This document shows positions 46,688 to 55,817 of a stretch of DNA of 64,000 nucleotides, in pieces. The stretch spans positions 1-64,000 of the forward strand of contig NZ_FNGW01000007.1 of assembly GCF_900103615.1 (NCBI RefSeq), read 5' to 3'. The notes beneath the pieces were generated by a model that was not told the DNA's origin, made no database searches, and saw nothing but the letters and a program-made list of their open reading frames with translations. Both the position numbers and the translations under genes were made by a program. The DNA comes from Romboutsia lituseburensis DSM 797 (GTDB taxonomy: Bacteria > Bacillota > Clostridia > Peptostreptococcales > Peptostreptococcaceae). The number at the start of each line of letters is the position of its first letter. The stretch's first letter is position 1.

Positions 46688-48448
46688 ATGTTAAAGGATA
46701 TGAAAAGAACTAAAATAGTTTGTACATTAGGACCAGCATCAGAGAAAGAAGAAGTTTTAACTCAATTAGTAGAAAATGGATTAAACGTATGTAGATTCAA
46801 CTTCTCTCATGGATCACATGAAGAACATAAGGGAAGATTAGATATGGCTAAAAAGGTTAGAGAAAAATTAGGAAAGCCAGTAGCTCTTTTATTAGATACT
46901 AAAGGACCAGAAATAAGAACAGGGAACTTTGCTGATCCAGAAGTATTATTAGAAGAAGGCCAAACATTTACTATAACAATGAAAGATGTTGTAGGAACTA
47001 AAGAAATATGTACAGTAAGTTACAAAGGTCTTGCAGAAGATGTTAATCCAGGAAATGTAATATTAATAGATGATGGATTAGTTGGATTAAGAGTTAAAGA
47101 AGTAAATGGAGAAGATATAGTTTGTATAGTTGAAAACTCTGGTATAGTTAAGAATCATAAGGGAGTAAATGTACCAAATGTTAGTATAAACTTACCAGCT
47201 ATAACTGATAAAGATATAAGTGATATAGAATTCGGTATAAGCCAAGATGTTGATTTTATAGCAGCTTCATTTGTAAGAAAAGCATCAGATGTATTAGCTA
47301 TAAGAGAAATATTAGAAAGAAATAATGCTACAGATATACAAATAATATCTAAAATAGAAAACCAAGAAGGTGTAGATAATTTAGATGAAATATTAAAAGT
47401 TTCTGATGGTATAATGGTTGCTAGAGGTGACTTAGGGGTTGAAATACCAACAGAAGATATACCAGTAGTTCAAAAAATGATGATAAGAAAATGTAATGAA
47501 TTAGCTAAACCAGTAATAACTGCTACTCAAATGCTTGATTCTATGATAAGAAACCCAAGACCAACAAGAGCAGAAGTAACAGATGTTGCAAATGCGATAT
47601 ATGACGGAACAGATGCTATAATGTTATCTGGAGAAACTGCTGCAGGGAAATATCCAGTAGAAGCTGTAAAAACTATGGCGTCTATAGCTAAAAGAACAGA
47701 AGAAACTTTAGATTATGATAATTTATTAAAGAAAAATGCTAGCAATAACACAACAGTTACAGATGCAATAAGTCATGCTACTTGTACAACAGCTATAGAT
47801 TTAAATGCATCAGCTATAATAACTTCTACTTCTTCAGGACATACTGCAAGAATGGTATCTAAGTTTAGACCACAATGTCCAATAATAGCTACTACTACTA
47901 ATGAAAAAGCTATGAGACAATTAGGGCTTACTTGGGGAGTTTACACAGTTAAATCATCAAGTTCTAAAAATACAGATGAAGTTATAGAAAATTCTATAGA
48001 AGCTGCTAAGAGTGCTAACTTTATAAATAATGGAGAATTAGTAGTTATAACAGCAGGAGTACCAGTTGGAGTAAGTGGAACTACTAACTTAATAAAAGTT
48101 CATGTTATAAGTGAAGAAATAGCTCAAGGTATAGGTGTTGGAACTAAGACAGCAGAAGGTAAAGTTCGTATAGTGAAGAGCGGTGAAAATTGCGCAGATT
48201 TCAATGAAGGAGATATATTAGTTACAACTATGACTAATATAGATATGAACCCTTATATAGAAAAAGCTGGAGCAATAGTAACTGAAGATGGTGGAATGAC
48301 TTCTCATGCTGCTATAGTTGGTTTAAATTTAGATAAACCAGTTGTAGTATCAGCTAATAAAATACTTGAAACAGTTAAAGACGGAGAAGTTGTAACAGTA
48401 GATGCATCAAGAGGTGTAATATATAGAGGCTCAAGTAGAGTTTTATAA
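46688..48448 (+). CDS. pyk: Pyruvate kinase with C-terminal PEP-utiliser domain (Pyk)
   Basis: Makes pyruvate and ATP from phosphoenolpyruvate. 586 residues, longer than the basic 470-residue enzyme because of an extra C-terminal domain. Catalytic KIENQEGVDN and the MVARGDLGVEIP, TATQMLDSM regions are intact. The extra domain (about 500-586) carries EDGGMTSHAAIVG, the phosphohistidine motif of PEP-utilising enzymes, as in Bacillus-type pyruvate kinases. AGGAGG precedes the ATG. Confidence 0.96.
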   Translation: MLKDMKRTKIVCTLGPASEKEEVLTQLVENGLNVCRFNFSHGSHEEHKGRLDMAKKVREKLGKPVALLLDTKGPEIRTGNFADPEVLLEEGQTFTITMKDVVGTKEICTVSYKGLAEDVNPGNVILIDDGLVGLRVKEVNGEDIVCIVENSGIVKNHKGVNVPNVSINLPAITDKDISDIEFGISQDVDFIAASFVRKASDVLAIREILERNNATDIQIISKIENQEGVDNLDEILKVSDGIMVARGDLGVEIPTEDIPVVQKMMIRKCNELAKPVITATQMLDSMIRNPRPTRAEVTDVANAIYDGTDAIMLSGETAAGKYPVEAVKTMASIAKRTEETLDYDNLLKKNASNNTTVTDAISHATCTTAIDLNASAIITSTSSGHTARMVSKFRPQCPIIATTTNEKAMRQLGLTWGVYTVKSSSSKNTDEVIENSIEAAKSANFINNGELVVITAGVPVGVSGTTNLIKVHVISEEIAQGIGVGTKTAEGKVRIVKSGENCADFNEGDILVTTMTNIDMNPYIEKAGAIVTEDGGMTSHAAIVGLNLDKPVVVSANKILETVKDGEVVTVDASRGVIYRGSSRVL

Positions 48449-48466
48449 TAAAGAATGAAAAATTAA

Positions 48467-48481
48467 AATTTTCTGAAAATT
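48467..48481. promoter_or_regulatory. Perfect CodY box upstream of the NSS transporter
   Basis: AATTTTCTGAAAATT matches the CodY consensus AATTTTCWGAAAATT at all 15 positions. It lies 19 bases after pyk and 14 bases before the best -35 of the NSS transporter. CodY represses amino-acid uptake genes when branched-chain amino acids and GTP are plentiful. Confidence 0.75.
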
Positions 48482-48494
48482 TAATAATAATTGC

Positions 48495-48523
48495 TTGAAA
48501 ATTATTAAGTAAAGTGTTACTAT
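48495..48523 (+). promoter_or_regulatory. Candidate NSS transporter promoter
   Basis: TTGAAA (48495-48500), 17 bases, TACTAT (48518-48523), with TG just before the -10. Transcription would start near 48530, giving a leader of about 190 bases before the transporter gene. Confidence 0.55.
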
Positions 48524-48539
48524 ATTTTTAAGCTAGTAA

Positions 48540-48594
48540 AAATAACCACTAAGGATGAAATCATATAATGATGAAATCTTAGTGGTTATTTTAT
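48540..48594 (+). terminator. Hairpin terminator after pyk / in the NSS leader
   Basis: AAATAACCACTAAG (48540-48553) and CTTAGTGGTTATTT (48578-48591) form a perfect 14-bp stem with a 24-nt loop and T-rich tail. It can end pyk transcripts and would be the first hairpin of a transcript starting near 48530. Confidence 0.75.
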
Positions 48595-48597
48595 AAA

Positions 48598-48693
48598 TTG
48601 ATTGTTCAGAAAATTCAGTAAAATTTGAGCAATCAAGAAATTATCTTTAAAATTGATTCGATAAAATCGTCGATTAAGCGAATCAAATTTTTT
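48598..48693 (+). promoter_or_regulatory. Attenuator-like leader of the NSS transporter
   Basis: Hairpin A pairs TTGATTGTTC (48598-48607) with GAGCAATCAA (48627-48636). Hairpin B pairs TTGATTCG (48653-48660) with CGAATCAA (48679-48686) and is followed by six T, an intrinsic terminator just ahead of the ribosome-binding site. AATCAA at 48631-48636 could instead pair with TTGATT at 48653-48658, breaking both. That gives a terminator/antiterminator choice. A near CodY box (13 of 15) lies at 48601-48615. No known riboswitch class was recognised. Confidence 0.45.
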
Positions 48694-48718
48694 ATATCTA
48701 AAGGGGGGAGATAGACTA

Positions 48719-50296
48719 ATGACTGAAAGTAGAGAAAACTGGGGTTCGAAGATTGGTCTAATATTAGCAATGGCAGGGAATGCCGTTGGACTAGGGAATT
48801 TTTGGAGATTCCCGTATGTAGCTGCTTCAAATGGTGGAGGAGCATTTATGATACCATACTTCTTTGCACTAATAGTTATAGGTTTACCTGTAATGTTAGT
48901 TGAATGGAGTATAGGGCGTTATGGTGGGAAACATGGTCATGGGACATTAGGGCCTATGATGTATTTACAAGCAAAACAAGCAATGAAACCTAAAAAAGCA
49001 ATTATAGTTGGTTCTTTATGTGGGATGATAGCATTTGGTGTTACTATATTAGTTAACTCTTATTATAATCACATTATTGGATGGTCTTTAGGATTTGCAT
49101 TTAATTCTTTAACAGGTGGATATAAAGGAGATCCAGGAGGATTCTTCGCAAGTTATATTCAGGATCCTAAAAACTTAGTATTTTGGGTTATAGCATTACT
49201 TTGTTTAGCATTTGCAGTAATGAAAGGTATACAAAAAGGTATAGAATCATGGGCTAAAGTAATGATGCCTGTACTATACGTATTTGGTATTATATTAGGA
49301 ATTAGATCATTAACACTTGGTGCTCCAGTTAATCCCGATTGGAGTTCATTAGCTGGACTTAACTATATCTGGAATCCAGATTTTAGTCAATTATCATGGC
49401 AATCTGCAATAGCTGCAGCTGGTCAAATATTCTTCACATTATCTTTAGGTATGGGGATAATACAAAATTATGCTTCATACTTACAACCAGATGAAGATAT
49501 AGTAACGGCATCTGTAGCAACTATATCATTAAATGAGTTTGCAGAAGTTATATTAGGTGGTACAGCAGTTATTCCTATAGCTTATGCATTTTTAGGACCA
49601 GAAGGTATAAAAGGAAGTATAGGTTTAGCATTTATGGCACTACCGAATGTATTTAGTACTATGACTGGTGGAGGAATATTTGGAGCTATGTGGTTCTTAT
49701 TATTATTCTTTGCTGGTGTCACATCTGCTATAGCAATGTACAATTATTTGGTAGCATTGTTAGAAGAGGATGCAGGTATAGAAAGAAAAAAAGGTGCTTG
49801 GATAGTATTCGTTGGATATCTAATAGTTGGTTTACCAATAGCATTAGAGTCAATATTAACTCAAAGTGCTAACTTAGTATACTTCACAGAAGTTGATAAC
49901 TGGATAGGTAACTATCTATTAATAGTTCTAGGATTAATAGAAATTATAGTAATAGGATGGTGTGTAAAAGATAAAGCTTTAGAAGAAATGAATAGAGGTG
50001 GCTTATGGAAAGTTCCTAAATGGTTCTTTAGATTATTCCATCAATTCTTAACACCAATTACAATAATAACATTCTTAGTATTCTTTACAAGAGATTATTG
50101 GATAGCTGGTAACTTCAAAGTTGTACCTAGTTATGTAGCTGAAATACCAGAATTTGCAATTTGGGTTAATTTAGGTAGAATAGTAGTATTTGGAGTATTG
50201 ATAATAGGGTTTATTCAATCATATAAATCAATCAAAACTAAGTATAAAGATGAGATAGAAAGTAATGAAGTAAATGAAAAAGAAGAAAATAAGTAA
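48719..50296 (+). CDS. Sodium-dependent amino-acid transporter (NSS/SNF family)
   Basis: Na+-coupled importer of the neurotransmitter:sodium symporter family, 525 residues, about 12 membrane segments. TM1 carries the Na+- and substrate-binding stretch KIGLILAMAGNAVGLGNFWRFPY. LSLGMGIIQNYASY in TM6 and related motifs also fit. The charged tail ends in KEEENK-type residues. The substrate is not readable; the small partner gene after it suggests the methionine/alanine branch. GGGGGGAG precedes the ATG. The leader has a perfect CodY box and a terminator-like switch. Confidence 0.9.
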   Translation: MTESRENWGSKIGLILAMAGNAVGLGNFWRFPYVAASNGGGAFMIPYFFALIVIGLPVMLVEWSIGRYGGKHGHGTLGPMMYLQAKQAMKPKKAIIVGSLCGMIAFGVTILVNSYYNHIIGWSLGFAFNSLTGGYKGDPGGFFASYIQDPKNLVFWVIALLCLAFAVMKGIQKGIESWAKVMMPVLYVFGIILGIRSLTLGAPVNPDWSSLAGLNYIWNPDFSQLSWQSAIAAAGQIFFTLSLGMGIIQNYASYLQPDEDIVTASVATISLNEFAEVILGGTAVIPIAYAFLGPEGIKGSIGLAFMALPNVFSTMTGGGIFGAMWFLLLFFAGVTSAIAMYNYLVALLEEDAGIERKKGAWIVFVGYLIVGLPIALESILTQSANLVYFTEVDNWIGNYLLIVLGLIEIIVIGWCVKDKALEEMNRGGLWKVPKWFFRLFHQFLTPITIITFLVFFTRDYWIAGNFKVVPSYVAEIPEFAIWVNLGRIVVFGVLIIGFIQSYKSIKTKYKDEIESNEVNEKEENK

Positions 50297-50325
50297 ACTC
50301 CATAAAGAATAGGAGGGTAAATTTT

Positions 50326-50424
50326 ATGACTAGTGCAGCATGGGGATTTATGGGTGTAATTTGGGCAACGATATTTGTATGTATAAGTATATCCATGAAA
50401 AAAATTGTAAAAGATCAGAAATAA
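50326..50424 (+). CDS. Small subunit of the NSS transporter (MetS-like, 32 aa)
   Basis: A 32-residue single-span protein (starts MTSAAWGFMG, ends KKIVKDQK) with a hydrophobic segment over residues 4-23 and a basic end. AGGAGGG lies 8 bases before the ATG, strong support for translation. It begins 29 bases after the NSS gene. Small MetS-type proteins of similar build are needed by methionine/alanine NSS transporters such as MetP of Corynebacterium. Role here is inferred from size, topology and position. A terminator follows 8 bases later. Confidence 0.8.
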   Translation: MTSAAWGFMGVIWATIFVCISISMKKIVKDQK

Positions 50425-50431
50425 AAAATAT

Positions 50432-50459
50432 AAAACCCTACTTTTAAAGTAGGGTTTTT
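50432..50459 (+). terminator. Terminator after the NSS operon
   Basis: AAAACCCTACTTT (50432-50444) and AAAGTAGGGTTTT form a perfect stem with a very short loop and T tail. Confidence 0.92.
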
Positions 50460-50487
50460 GACTAAATATAATACAAAAAAATGAACG

Positions 50488-50522
50488 AATTTTCTGACAA
50501 GTTTAAGCGGATATAGTATTAT
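50488..50522 (+). promoter_or_regulatory. Promoter with overlapping CodY-like box
   Basis: CTGACA (50494-50499), 17 bases, TATTAT (50517-50522) is a good promoter for the gene at 50544. AATTTTCTGACAAGT (50488-50502) matches the CodY consensus at 13 of 15 positions and covers the -35, an arrangement expected to repress. Confidence 0.5.
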
Positions 50523-50543
50523 ATAATTAAAGGGAGGGATAAA

Positions 50544-51236
50544 ATGAATACAAATCTAGTAATAACTACAATAAAGCAATTAAACGCTGAAATAGACAAG
50601 AATAAAAGTTTGAAAGAAAATAAAAAACAAAAATATAGATTACAATTAGACAAACTACTAAATAAATATACTGAAATTGAAATTTCTGATAAATTTAAAA
50701 CTCAATATAATCAATTAAACGGAAAAGGTGTAGAGCTAATAAAAGAAGTAAAAGCATCTAAAGACAAGAATAAATTAGAAACGAGCATAGATGTTTATAT
50801 AAGATACTTAAAAGCATCATTATGTGATTTTGAAGAAAAAACTACTTATTTAAGAAAGTATATAACTAGTTTTTTATTTAGTGCAATGTTATTTTTAGCA
50901 TTATCACCACAATTTTATGGATTTATATTACCGGTATTATTCTTCTTACCAATATATATAGGATTAAAAGGAGTAAAACAAAGATCAATAACTGGATTTT
51001 ATATGACTATGAGTGTAGTGCCTGTTGCGCTTATGACATCTTTTACATGGATAAGATATGGAATTAATGCTAAATCAGATTATTTAGGGGCTGTAAAAGC
51101 TATAGTGGATAGTGGCGTAGCTCAAAGTTTGGCAGAGAAATTAGTGTATATAGGACCAATATTTGGGTGTATATTATTACTATTTGCTTGTTTACAACTG
51201 TATAGAGGATATAAAAGTAGAGATTTATTCATATAG
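50544..51236 (+). CDS. Unknown membrane protein with N-terminal coiled coil
   Basis: A 230-residue protein I do not recognise. Residues about 1-105 are charged and lysine/glutamate-rich, with likely helical coiled-coil stretches. Residues 106-225 hold four hydrophobic segments (about 108-124, 125-142, 150-168, 200-220). No signal peptide or known motif. GGGAGGG lies 5 bases before the ATG and its own promoter and terminator bracket it, so it is a genuine single-gene unit. A CodY-like box overlaps the promoter, which hints at nutrient-responsive expression. Confidence 0.75.
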   Translation: MNTNLVITTIKQLNAEIDKNKSLKENKKQKYRLQLDKLLNKYTEIEISDKFKTQYNQLNGKGVELIKEVKASKDKNKLETSIDVYIRYLKASLCDFEEKTTYLRKYITSFLFSAMLFLALSPQFYGFILPVLFFLPIYIGLKGVKQRSITGFYMTMSVVPVALMTSFTWIRYGINAKSDYLGAVKAIVDSGVAQSLAEKLVYIGPIFGCILLLFACLQLYRGYKSRDLFI

Positions 51237-51262
51237 GGGCTTTATAAGCCTCTGTTTTTTTG
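51235..51262 (+). terminator. Terminator overlapping the end of the unknown gene
   Basis: AGGGGCT (51235-51241) and AGCCTCT (51247-51253) pair with one G-U, followed by a run of seven T. The stem overlaps the stop codon of the gene. Confidence 0.8.
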
Positions 51263-51313
51263 GTAAAATTAAATCTTGGAGTTTCTTAAAATACATGGAC
51301 GGAGGATACCTTA

Positions 51314-52672
51314 ATGTTATCAAAAAATGAAGAGTATATTGTAGATATAGTTGATATAGGTCAAGGTGGAGTAGGAATAGGAAAACACAATGGCTTTACA
51401 GTCTTCGTAGAGGGCGGATTAATAGAGGACAAAGTAAAAGTTAAAATAAATAAGTCTAAAAAAAATTATGCTGTTGGTGATATTGTAGAAATAATAGAAA
51501 AATCACCTTTCAGAATAGATAGAGTTTGTAGCGACAATCTTAAAGATTGTGGAGGATGTCAAATACAAGAACTAGAATATCAAAAACAACTTGATATAAA
51601 AACTAATGAAGTTAAACAAGTTATCAGTAGAATCGGAAAGTTAGAGGATGTTACTATACATGAAACATTAGGAATGGATAAACCTCTAAGATATAGAAAT
51701 AAAGCTCAATTCCCTATACAAAAATCAGGTAATACACCTGTTATAGGATTTTACAAGAAAAAAAGTCACGATATAATACCTATGGATAAGTGTGTTATAC
51801 AACACGATATAAATGATAAAATAGTTAAAATTATAAAGACTTATATAAATGCATATAATGTTAGTGTTTATGATGAAAAGACTCATACAGGAGTTTTAAG
51901 ACATTTAGTAACAAAAATAGGATTTACAACTAAAGAAGTTATGGTAGTGTTAGTAGCTAATGGTAAAAAGTTACCATATTTAAGTGAGCTAGCATCTGTT
52001 CTAAAAGATAATGTGCCAGGATTTAAAACATTAGTTGTAAATGAAAATAGAGAGAAGACTAATGTAATATTAGGTAAAGAAAATAGAGTAGTATACGGTG
52101 AAGGAAAAATCAATGATTATATAGGTGACTTAGTATTTGAAATATCACCGCTTTCGTTCTTCCAAGTTAACCCTATACAAACAGAAGTTTTATATAATAA
52201 AGCTTTAGAGTATGCAGATTTACAAGAAAATGATACTGTATTTGATATATATTGCGGTATAGGTACTATATCTTTATTTCTAGCTCAAAAAGCTAAAAAA
52301 GTATATGGTATAGAAATCGTAGCAGATGCTATAAAAGATGCTAAGATAAATGCACAAATAAATAATTTAGATAATGTTGAATTCTATGTAGGTAAGGCAG
52401 AAGAAGTTGTTCCTAAAATGTACGGCGAAGGAAAAACTGCTAATGTAGTAGTGGTAGATCCTCCTAGAAAAGGATGTGACGAGAAAGTTTTAGATACTAT
52501 AGTATCTATGTCTCCTGATAAGGTTGTTTATGTTTCTTGTAATCCATCAACATTAGCTAGAGATTTAGCATATTTAGATGAAAGAGGATACAAGTGCGTA
52601 GAAATACAGCCAGTAGATATGTTCCCTCATACAATGCACGTTGAAAGTGTTGCAAAGCTAATAAAAAAGTAA
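51314..52672 (+). CDS. 23S rRNA (uracil-5-)-methyltransferase, RumA/RlmCD family
   Basis: SAM-dependent RNA m5U methyltransferase of the TrmA/RumA group, 452 residues. An N-terminal TRAM RNA-binding domain (about 5-60) is followed by the [4Fe-4S] cysteines (CSDNLKDCGGCQIQ). The catalytic part has FQVNPIQTEVLYNKAL, DIYCGIGTISLFLA, VDPPRKGCDEK and YVSCNPSTLARDL, where the cysteine is the nucleophile. Which 23S uridines it modifies is not readable. GGAGG precedes the ATG by 9 bases. Confidence 0.9.
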   Translation: MLSKNEEYIVDIVDIGQGGVGIGKHNGFTVFVEGGLIEDKVKVKINKSKKNYAVGDIVEIIEKSPFRIDRVCSDNLKDCGGCQIQELEYQKQLDIKTNEVKQVISRIGKLEDVTIHETLGMDKPLRYRNKAQFPIQKSGNTPVIGFYKKKSHDIIPMDKCVIQHDINDKIVKIIKTYINAYNVSVYDEKTHTGVLRHLVTKIGFTTKEVMVVLVANGKKLPYLSELASVLKDNVPGFKTLVVNENREKTNVILGKENRVVYGEGKINDYIGDLVFEISPLSFFQVNPIQTEVLYNKALEYADLQENDTVFDIYCGIGTISLFLAQKAKKVYGIEIVADAIKDAKINAQINNLDNVEFYVGKAEEVVPKMYGEGKTANVVVVDPPRKGCDEKVLDTIVSMSPDKVVYVSCNPSTLARDLAYLDERGYKCVEIQPVDMFPHTMHVESVAKLIKK

Positions 52673-52685
52673 ATATAGACTTATA

Positions 52686-52727
52686 TAAAAAGTATCTTTA
52701 ATATTAATTTATTAAAGGTACTTTTTT
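52686..52727 (+). terminator. Terminator after the rRNA methyltransferase
   Basis: AAAAAGTATCTTTAAT and ATTAAAGGTACTTTTT pair over 16 positions with one G-U and run into T residues. Confidence 0.88.
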
Positions 52728-52755
52728 GTGCTAAAAATTAACATTATTTAAAAAT

Positions 52756-52795
52756 GTGTATACTTTACACTACCTTCTTAGTCTGAATGTATAAT
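52756..52795 (+). promoter_or_regulatory. hpdBCA promoter with palindromic operator
   Basis: A -10 TATAAT at 52790-52795 has no good -35. Instead GTGTA-N5-TACAC (52756-52770), a perfect inverted repeat, is centred about 40 bases before the expected start. That is the position used by class II Crp/Fnr-type activators. A Crp/Fnr-type gene follows the operon, making it the obvious candidate; the link is inferred. Confidence 0.55.
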
Positions 52796-52831
52796 ACAGT
52801 ATTTATATATTTACATATAGGGGGGACGTTA

Positions 52832-55543
52832 ATGGATAAATTAAAAGAAGATAAAATAAAAGAAATTTTATCAAAAAGGGGAATAAATACAGACCAATAT
52901 TCTGCTATAAGCTCGCAGTACGAAGAAGCAGAAAAAGAACCAACGCCAAGAGCAAAAGCATTAAGAGATATATTTTATAATACATTATCAACAGCGGATA
53001 TGGAATTTCCATACTGGTACAATAGGGCATGGAAAGAATTTGATGGAGAAATAACAGTAGTAAGGAGGGCAAAAGCATTAAAAGAGGCATTTTCTCATTT
53101 AACACCTAACATAGTTCCTGGAGAAAAATTAGTCATGCAAAAAACTATGAATTATAGAGGGGCATTCCCTATGCCTTGGTTAAGTGAAAGTTTCTTTATA
53201 TCTCAAGGAGATGAAATATCTAAAGAAGCAGAAAAAATTGCTAGTAGTACAGCGGATGAATTAACTCAGTTTGGAAGCGGAGGCGGAAATGTAACAAAAA
53301 GCTTTGGAAATGTAGTTTCTATAGCAGGTAAATTTGGTATGAGACAAGAAGAGATACCAGCACTTTTAAAAGTTGCAAATGAATGGGTAGGTAAATCTGT
53401 AGAAGATGTAGGATTTAGATATGAAAAAATGATGCCAGAATTCGAAACTAAAGAAAAAATAATGAGTAGTTTAGTTTCAATGTTTGATTCAGGATATACA
53501 CTTCCTCAGGGAAGAGAAATAATAAATTATTATTATCCATTACAATATGGATTTGATGAACTTATAAATATGGCAAAAGAATGTAGAGCAACAGTTGCAG
53601 GAAATGCAAATGGAGATGGCTTAGTAGGAATGGATAGACTATATTTTTATGAAGCTGTAATTCATGTTATAGAGGGAATACAAACATGGATATTAAACTA
53701 TGCAAAACATGCAAAGTATTTAGCAGAAGTGGAACCTAATGAAACTGTAAAAAATGAATATTTAGAAATTGTAGATATATTAGAATGGATAGCTCATTAT
53801 CAACCTCGTACGTTTAGAGAAGCACTTCAACTTTCATATACTGTTCACATAGCATCAGTAAATGAAGATGCTATATCAGGTATGTCTATAGGTAGATTTG
53901 GGCAAATTTTATATCCTTGGTATGAACAAGATAAAGAAAAAGGGATTCTTTCAAGAGAGGATGCTTTAGAATTACTAGAGCTATATAGAATTAAGATAAC
54001 ATGTATAGACTGCTTTGCATCTGCAGGTGTAAATGGTGGAGTTTTATCAGGAAATACATTCAATACTTTAAGTATAGGTGGATTGACAAGAGATGGTCAA
54101 TCAGGAGCTAATGAACTAGAAATGTTATTATTAGAGTCTGGAATGAGTTGTAAAACACCTCAACCAACGTTGACTGTACTATATGATGAAAAATTACCAG
54201 AAGACTTTTTATTAAAAGCAGCTGAATGTACAAAAACAGGTACAGGATATCCTGCATGGGTAAATAACGTGAATTCAATAAACTTTATGATGAAACAATT
54301 TGCAGATGAGGGTATGACAATAGAAGAAGCAAGAGCAGTTGCATTAGGAGGATGTCTAGAAACATCTCCAGGATGTTGGAAAGAACTTACATTGAATGAA
54401 AAAAAATATTGGATAGCTGGAGGAGCTGGTCAGTCTGCTGGTTCTGGAATTCATTTTATAGCAAATCCTAAAGTGTTAGAACTTGTTTTAATGAATGGAA
54501 AAGATTATAGAACGGGAGCTCAGATTTTAAAGCCTCATAATAAGAATCTAGAAACATATGAAGAGTTATGGGAAGTATTTACAAGCTATTATGAACATAT
54601 AATAAATGTTTTAGAAAAGGCAAACAACATAGAATTAGATGTTTGGAGAAAGCAAAATATGTCAGTTATAAACTCTTTCTTAAAACCTGATTGCTTAGAT
54701 AAAGGTCAGCATATAGGAAATATGGGATATAGATACAATGCAACACTAAATGTAGAAACTTGTGGAACTGTAACTATGGTAAATTCTTTAGCGTCTATTA
54801 AAAACTTAGTATATGATAAAAAATTATATAGTTTAGATCAATTAAAAGAATCTATTTTAAATAATTTTGGATTTAAAAATGCTCTAGAAATAGGAAATTA
54901 TTCTTTAGCTGATCAAGTTAAGCTAGAAGACGGAGGAAAATATGATGAGATTTATAAAGCTTGCTTAGATTCTCCGAAGTATGGAAATAACGACTATTAT
55001 GCAGATAACATATTGAAAGGTTACCAAGAATGGTTATTGAAAGCATGTGAAAAAGCAGAGTCTCTGTATGGTAAAAAAATGTATCCTTGCCAAATATCAG
55101 TATCTACTCATGGACCTCAAGGTGCAGCTACTCTAGCTACTGCAGATGGTAGATTGAGTGGAACTACTTACTCAGATGGATCATTATCAGCGTATCCAGG
55201 AACAGATAAAAATGGGACATATGCTTTGTTTGAATCAGCAACTTGTTGGGATCAAGCACAAGTTCAAAATTCTCAAATGAACTTAAAATTACATCCTGCA
55301 TCAGTTAAAGGTGAGCAAGGAAGTAAGAAATTATTAGATCTTACGCGTTCGTATTTAAGAAAAGGTGGATTCCATATTCAATATAATGTAGTAGATTCAA
55401 AAGTATTAAAAACAGCTCAAAAAACACCAGATGACTATAGAGATCTTATGGTTAGAGTTGCAGGATTTACTCAATATTGGTGTGAGTTAGGTAAACCAAT
55501 ACAAGATGAAGTTATAGCTAGAACTGAATACGAAGGGGTGTAA
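52832..55543 (+). CDS. hpdB: 4-Hydroxyphenylacetate decarboxylase, glycyl-radical subunit (HpdB)
   Basis: Converts 4-hydroxyphenylacetate, from tyrosine, to p-cresol and CO2. The 903-residue glycyl-radical enzyme starts at ATG 52832, 7 bases after GGGGGGAC; a 15-codon in-frame extension is rejected. The active-site loop [10 protein letters not shown] gives the thiyl Cys508 and Glu510, the Cys-x-Glu pair seen in this decarboxylase. The radical site is RVAGFTQYW with Gly878. Residue numbers sit 5 above those I recall for the C. difficile enzyme. The following small subunit gene separates it from phenylacetate and indoleacetate decarboxylases and from pyruvate formate-lyase. Confidence 0.93.
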   Translation: MDKLKEDKIKEILSKRGINTDQYSAISSQYEEAEKEPTPRAKALRDIFYNTLSTADMEFPYWYNRAWKEFDGEITVVRRAKALKEAFSHLTPNIVPGEKLVMQKTMNYRGAFPMPWLSESFFISQGDEISKEAEKIASSTADELTQFGSGGGNVTKSFGNVVSIAGKFGMRQEEIPALLKVANEWVGKSVEDVGFRYEKMMPEFETKEKIMSSLVSMFDSGYTLPQGREIINYYYPLQYGFDELINMAKECRATVAGNANGDGLVGMDRLYFYEAVIHVIEGIQTWILNYAKHAKYLAEVEPNETVKNEYLEIVDILEWIAHYQPRTFREALQLSYTVHIASVNEDAISGMSIGRFGQILYPWYEQDKEKGILSREDALELLELYRIKITCIDCFASAGVNGGVLSGNTFNTLSIGGLTRDGQSGANELEMLLLESGMSCKTPQPTLTVLYDEKLPEDFLLKAAECTKTGTGYPAWVNNVNSINFMMKQFADEGMTIEEARAVALGGCLETSPGCWKELTLNEKKYWIAGGAGQSAGSGIHFIANPKVLELVLMNGKDYRTGAQILKPHNKNLETYEELWEVFTSYYEHIINVLEKANNIELDVWRKQNMSVINSFLKPDCLDKGQHIGNMGYRYNATLNVETCGTVTMVNSLASIKNLVYDKKLYSLDQLKESILNNFGFKNALEIGNYSLADQVKLEDGGKYDEIYKACLDSPKYGNNDYYADNILKGYQEWLLKACEKAESLYGKKMYPCQISVSTHGPQGAATLATADGRLSGTTYSDGSLSAYPGTDKNGTYALFESATCWDQAQVQNSQMNLKLHPASVKGEQGSKKLLDLTRSYLRKGGFHIQYNVVDSKVLKTAQKTPDDYRDLMVRVAGFTQYWCELGKPIQDEVIARTEYEGV

Positions 55544-55547
55544 AATA

Positions 55548-55805
55548 ATGAAATTAAAACATAATGATTGCTTAAACTTTTCAACTATAGATGCTACAAA
55601 GGGGATATGTAGAATAACAAAACAACTTATAAATATAGACTCAGAAACATGCTCAAATTTGGCATTAATGCCAAAATGTAAAAATTGTAAAAACTTTGAA
55701 AATCCAGATGAAAAAGGAATGGGAACTTGCACAGGTCTTGAAAAAGAAGATTGGACTTTTGAAAGTTTAAACGCAGTAACATGTAAAGGACATAAATTTA
55801 AATAA
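55548..55805 (+). CDS. hpdC: 4-Hydroxyphenylacetate decarboxylase small subunit (HpdC)
   Basis: An 85-residue iron-sulfur protein unique to this decarboxylase type. Eight cysteines (C8, C19, C36, C44 and C47, C61, C79 regions; CKNC and GTCTG are the clearest) suit the two [4Fe-4S] clusters known in the family. It forms a hetero-octamer with HpdB. It starts 4 bases after hpdB. The length equals what I recall for the C. difficile protein. Confidence 0.92.
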   Translation: MKLKHNDCLNFSTIDATKGICRITKQLINIDSETCSNLALMPKCKNCKNFENPDEKGMGTCTGLEKEDWTFESLNAVTCKGHKFK

Positions 55806-55817
55806 AGGAGAATCTAG

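Noticed and set aside
52832-55543. Pyruvate formate-lyase or another glycyl-radical enzyme
   Set aside because: The GGCLETS active-site loop and the 85-residue iron-sulfur subunit gene next to it indicate 4-hydroxyphenylacetate decarboxylase.
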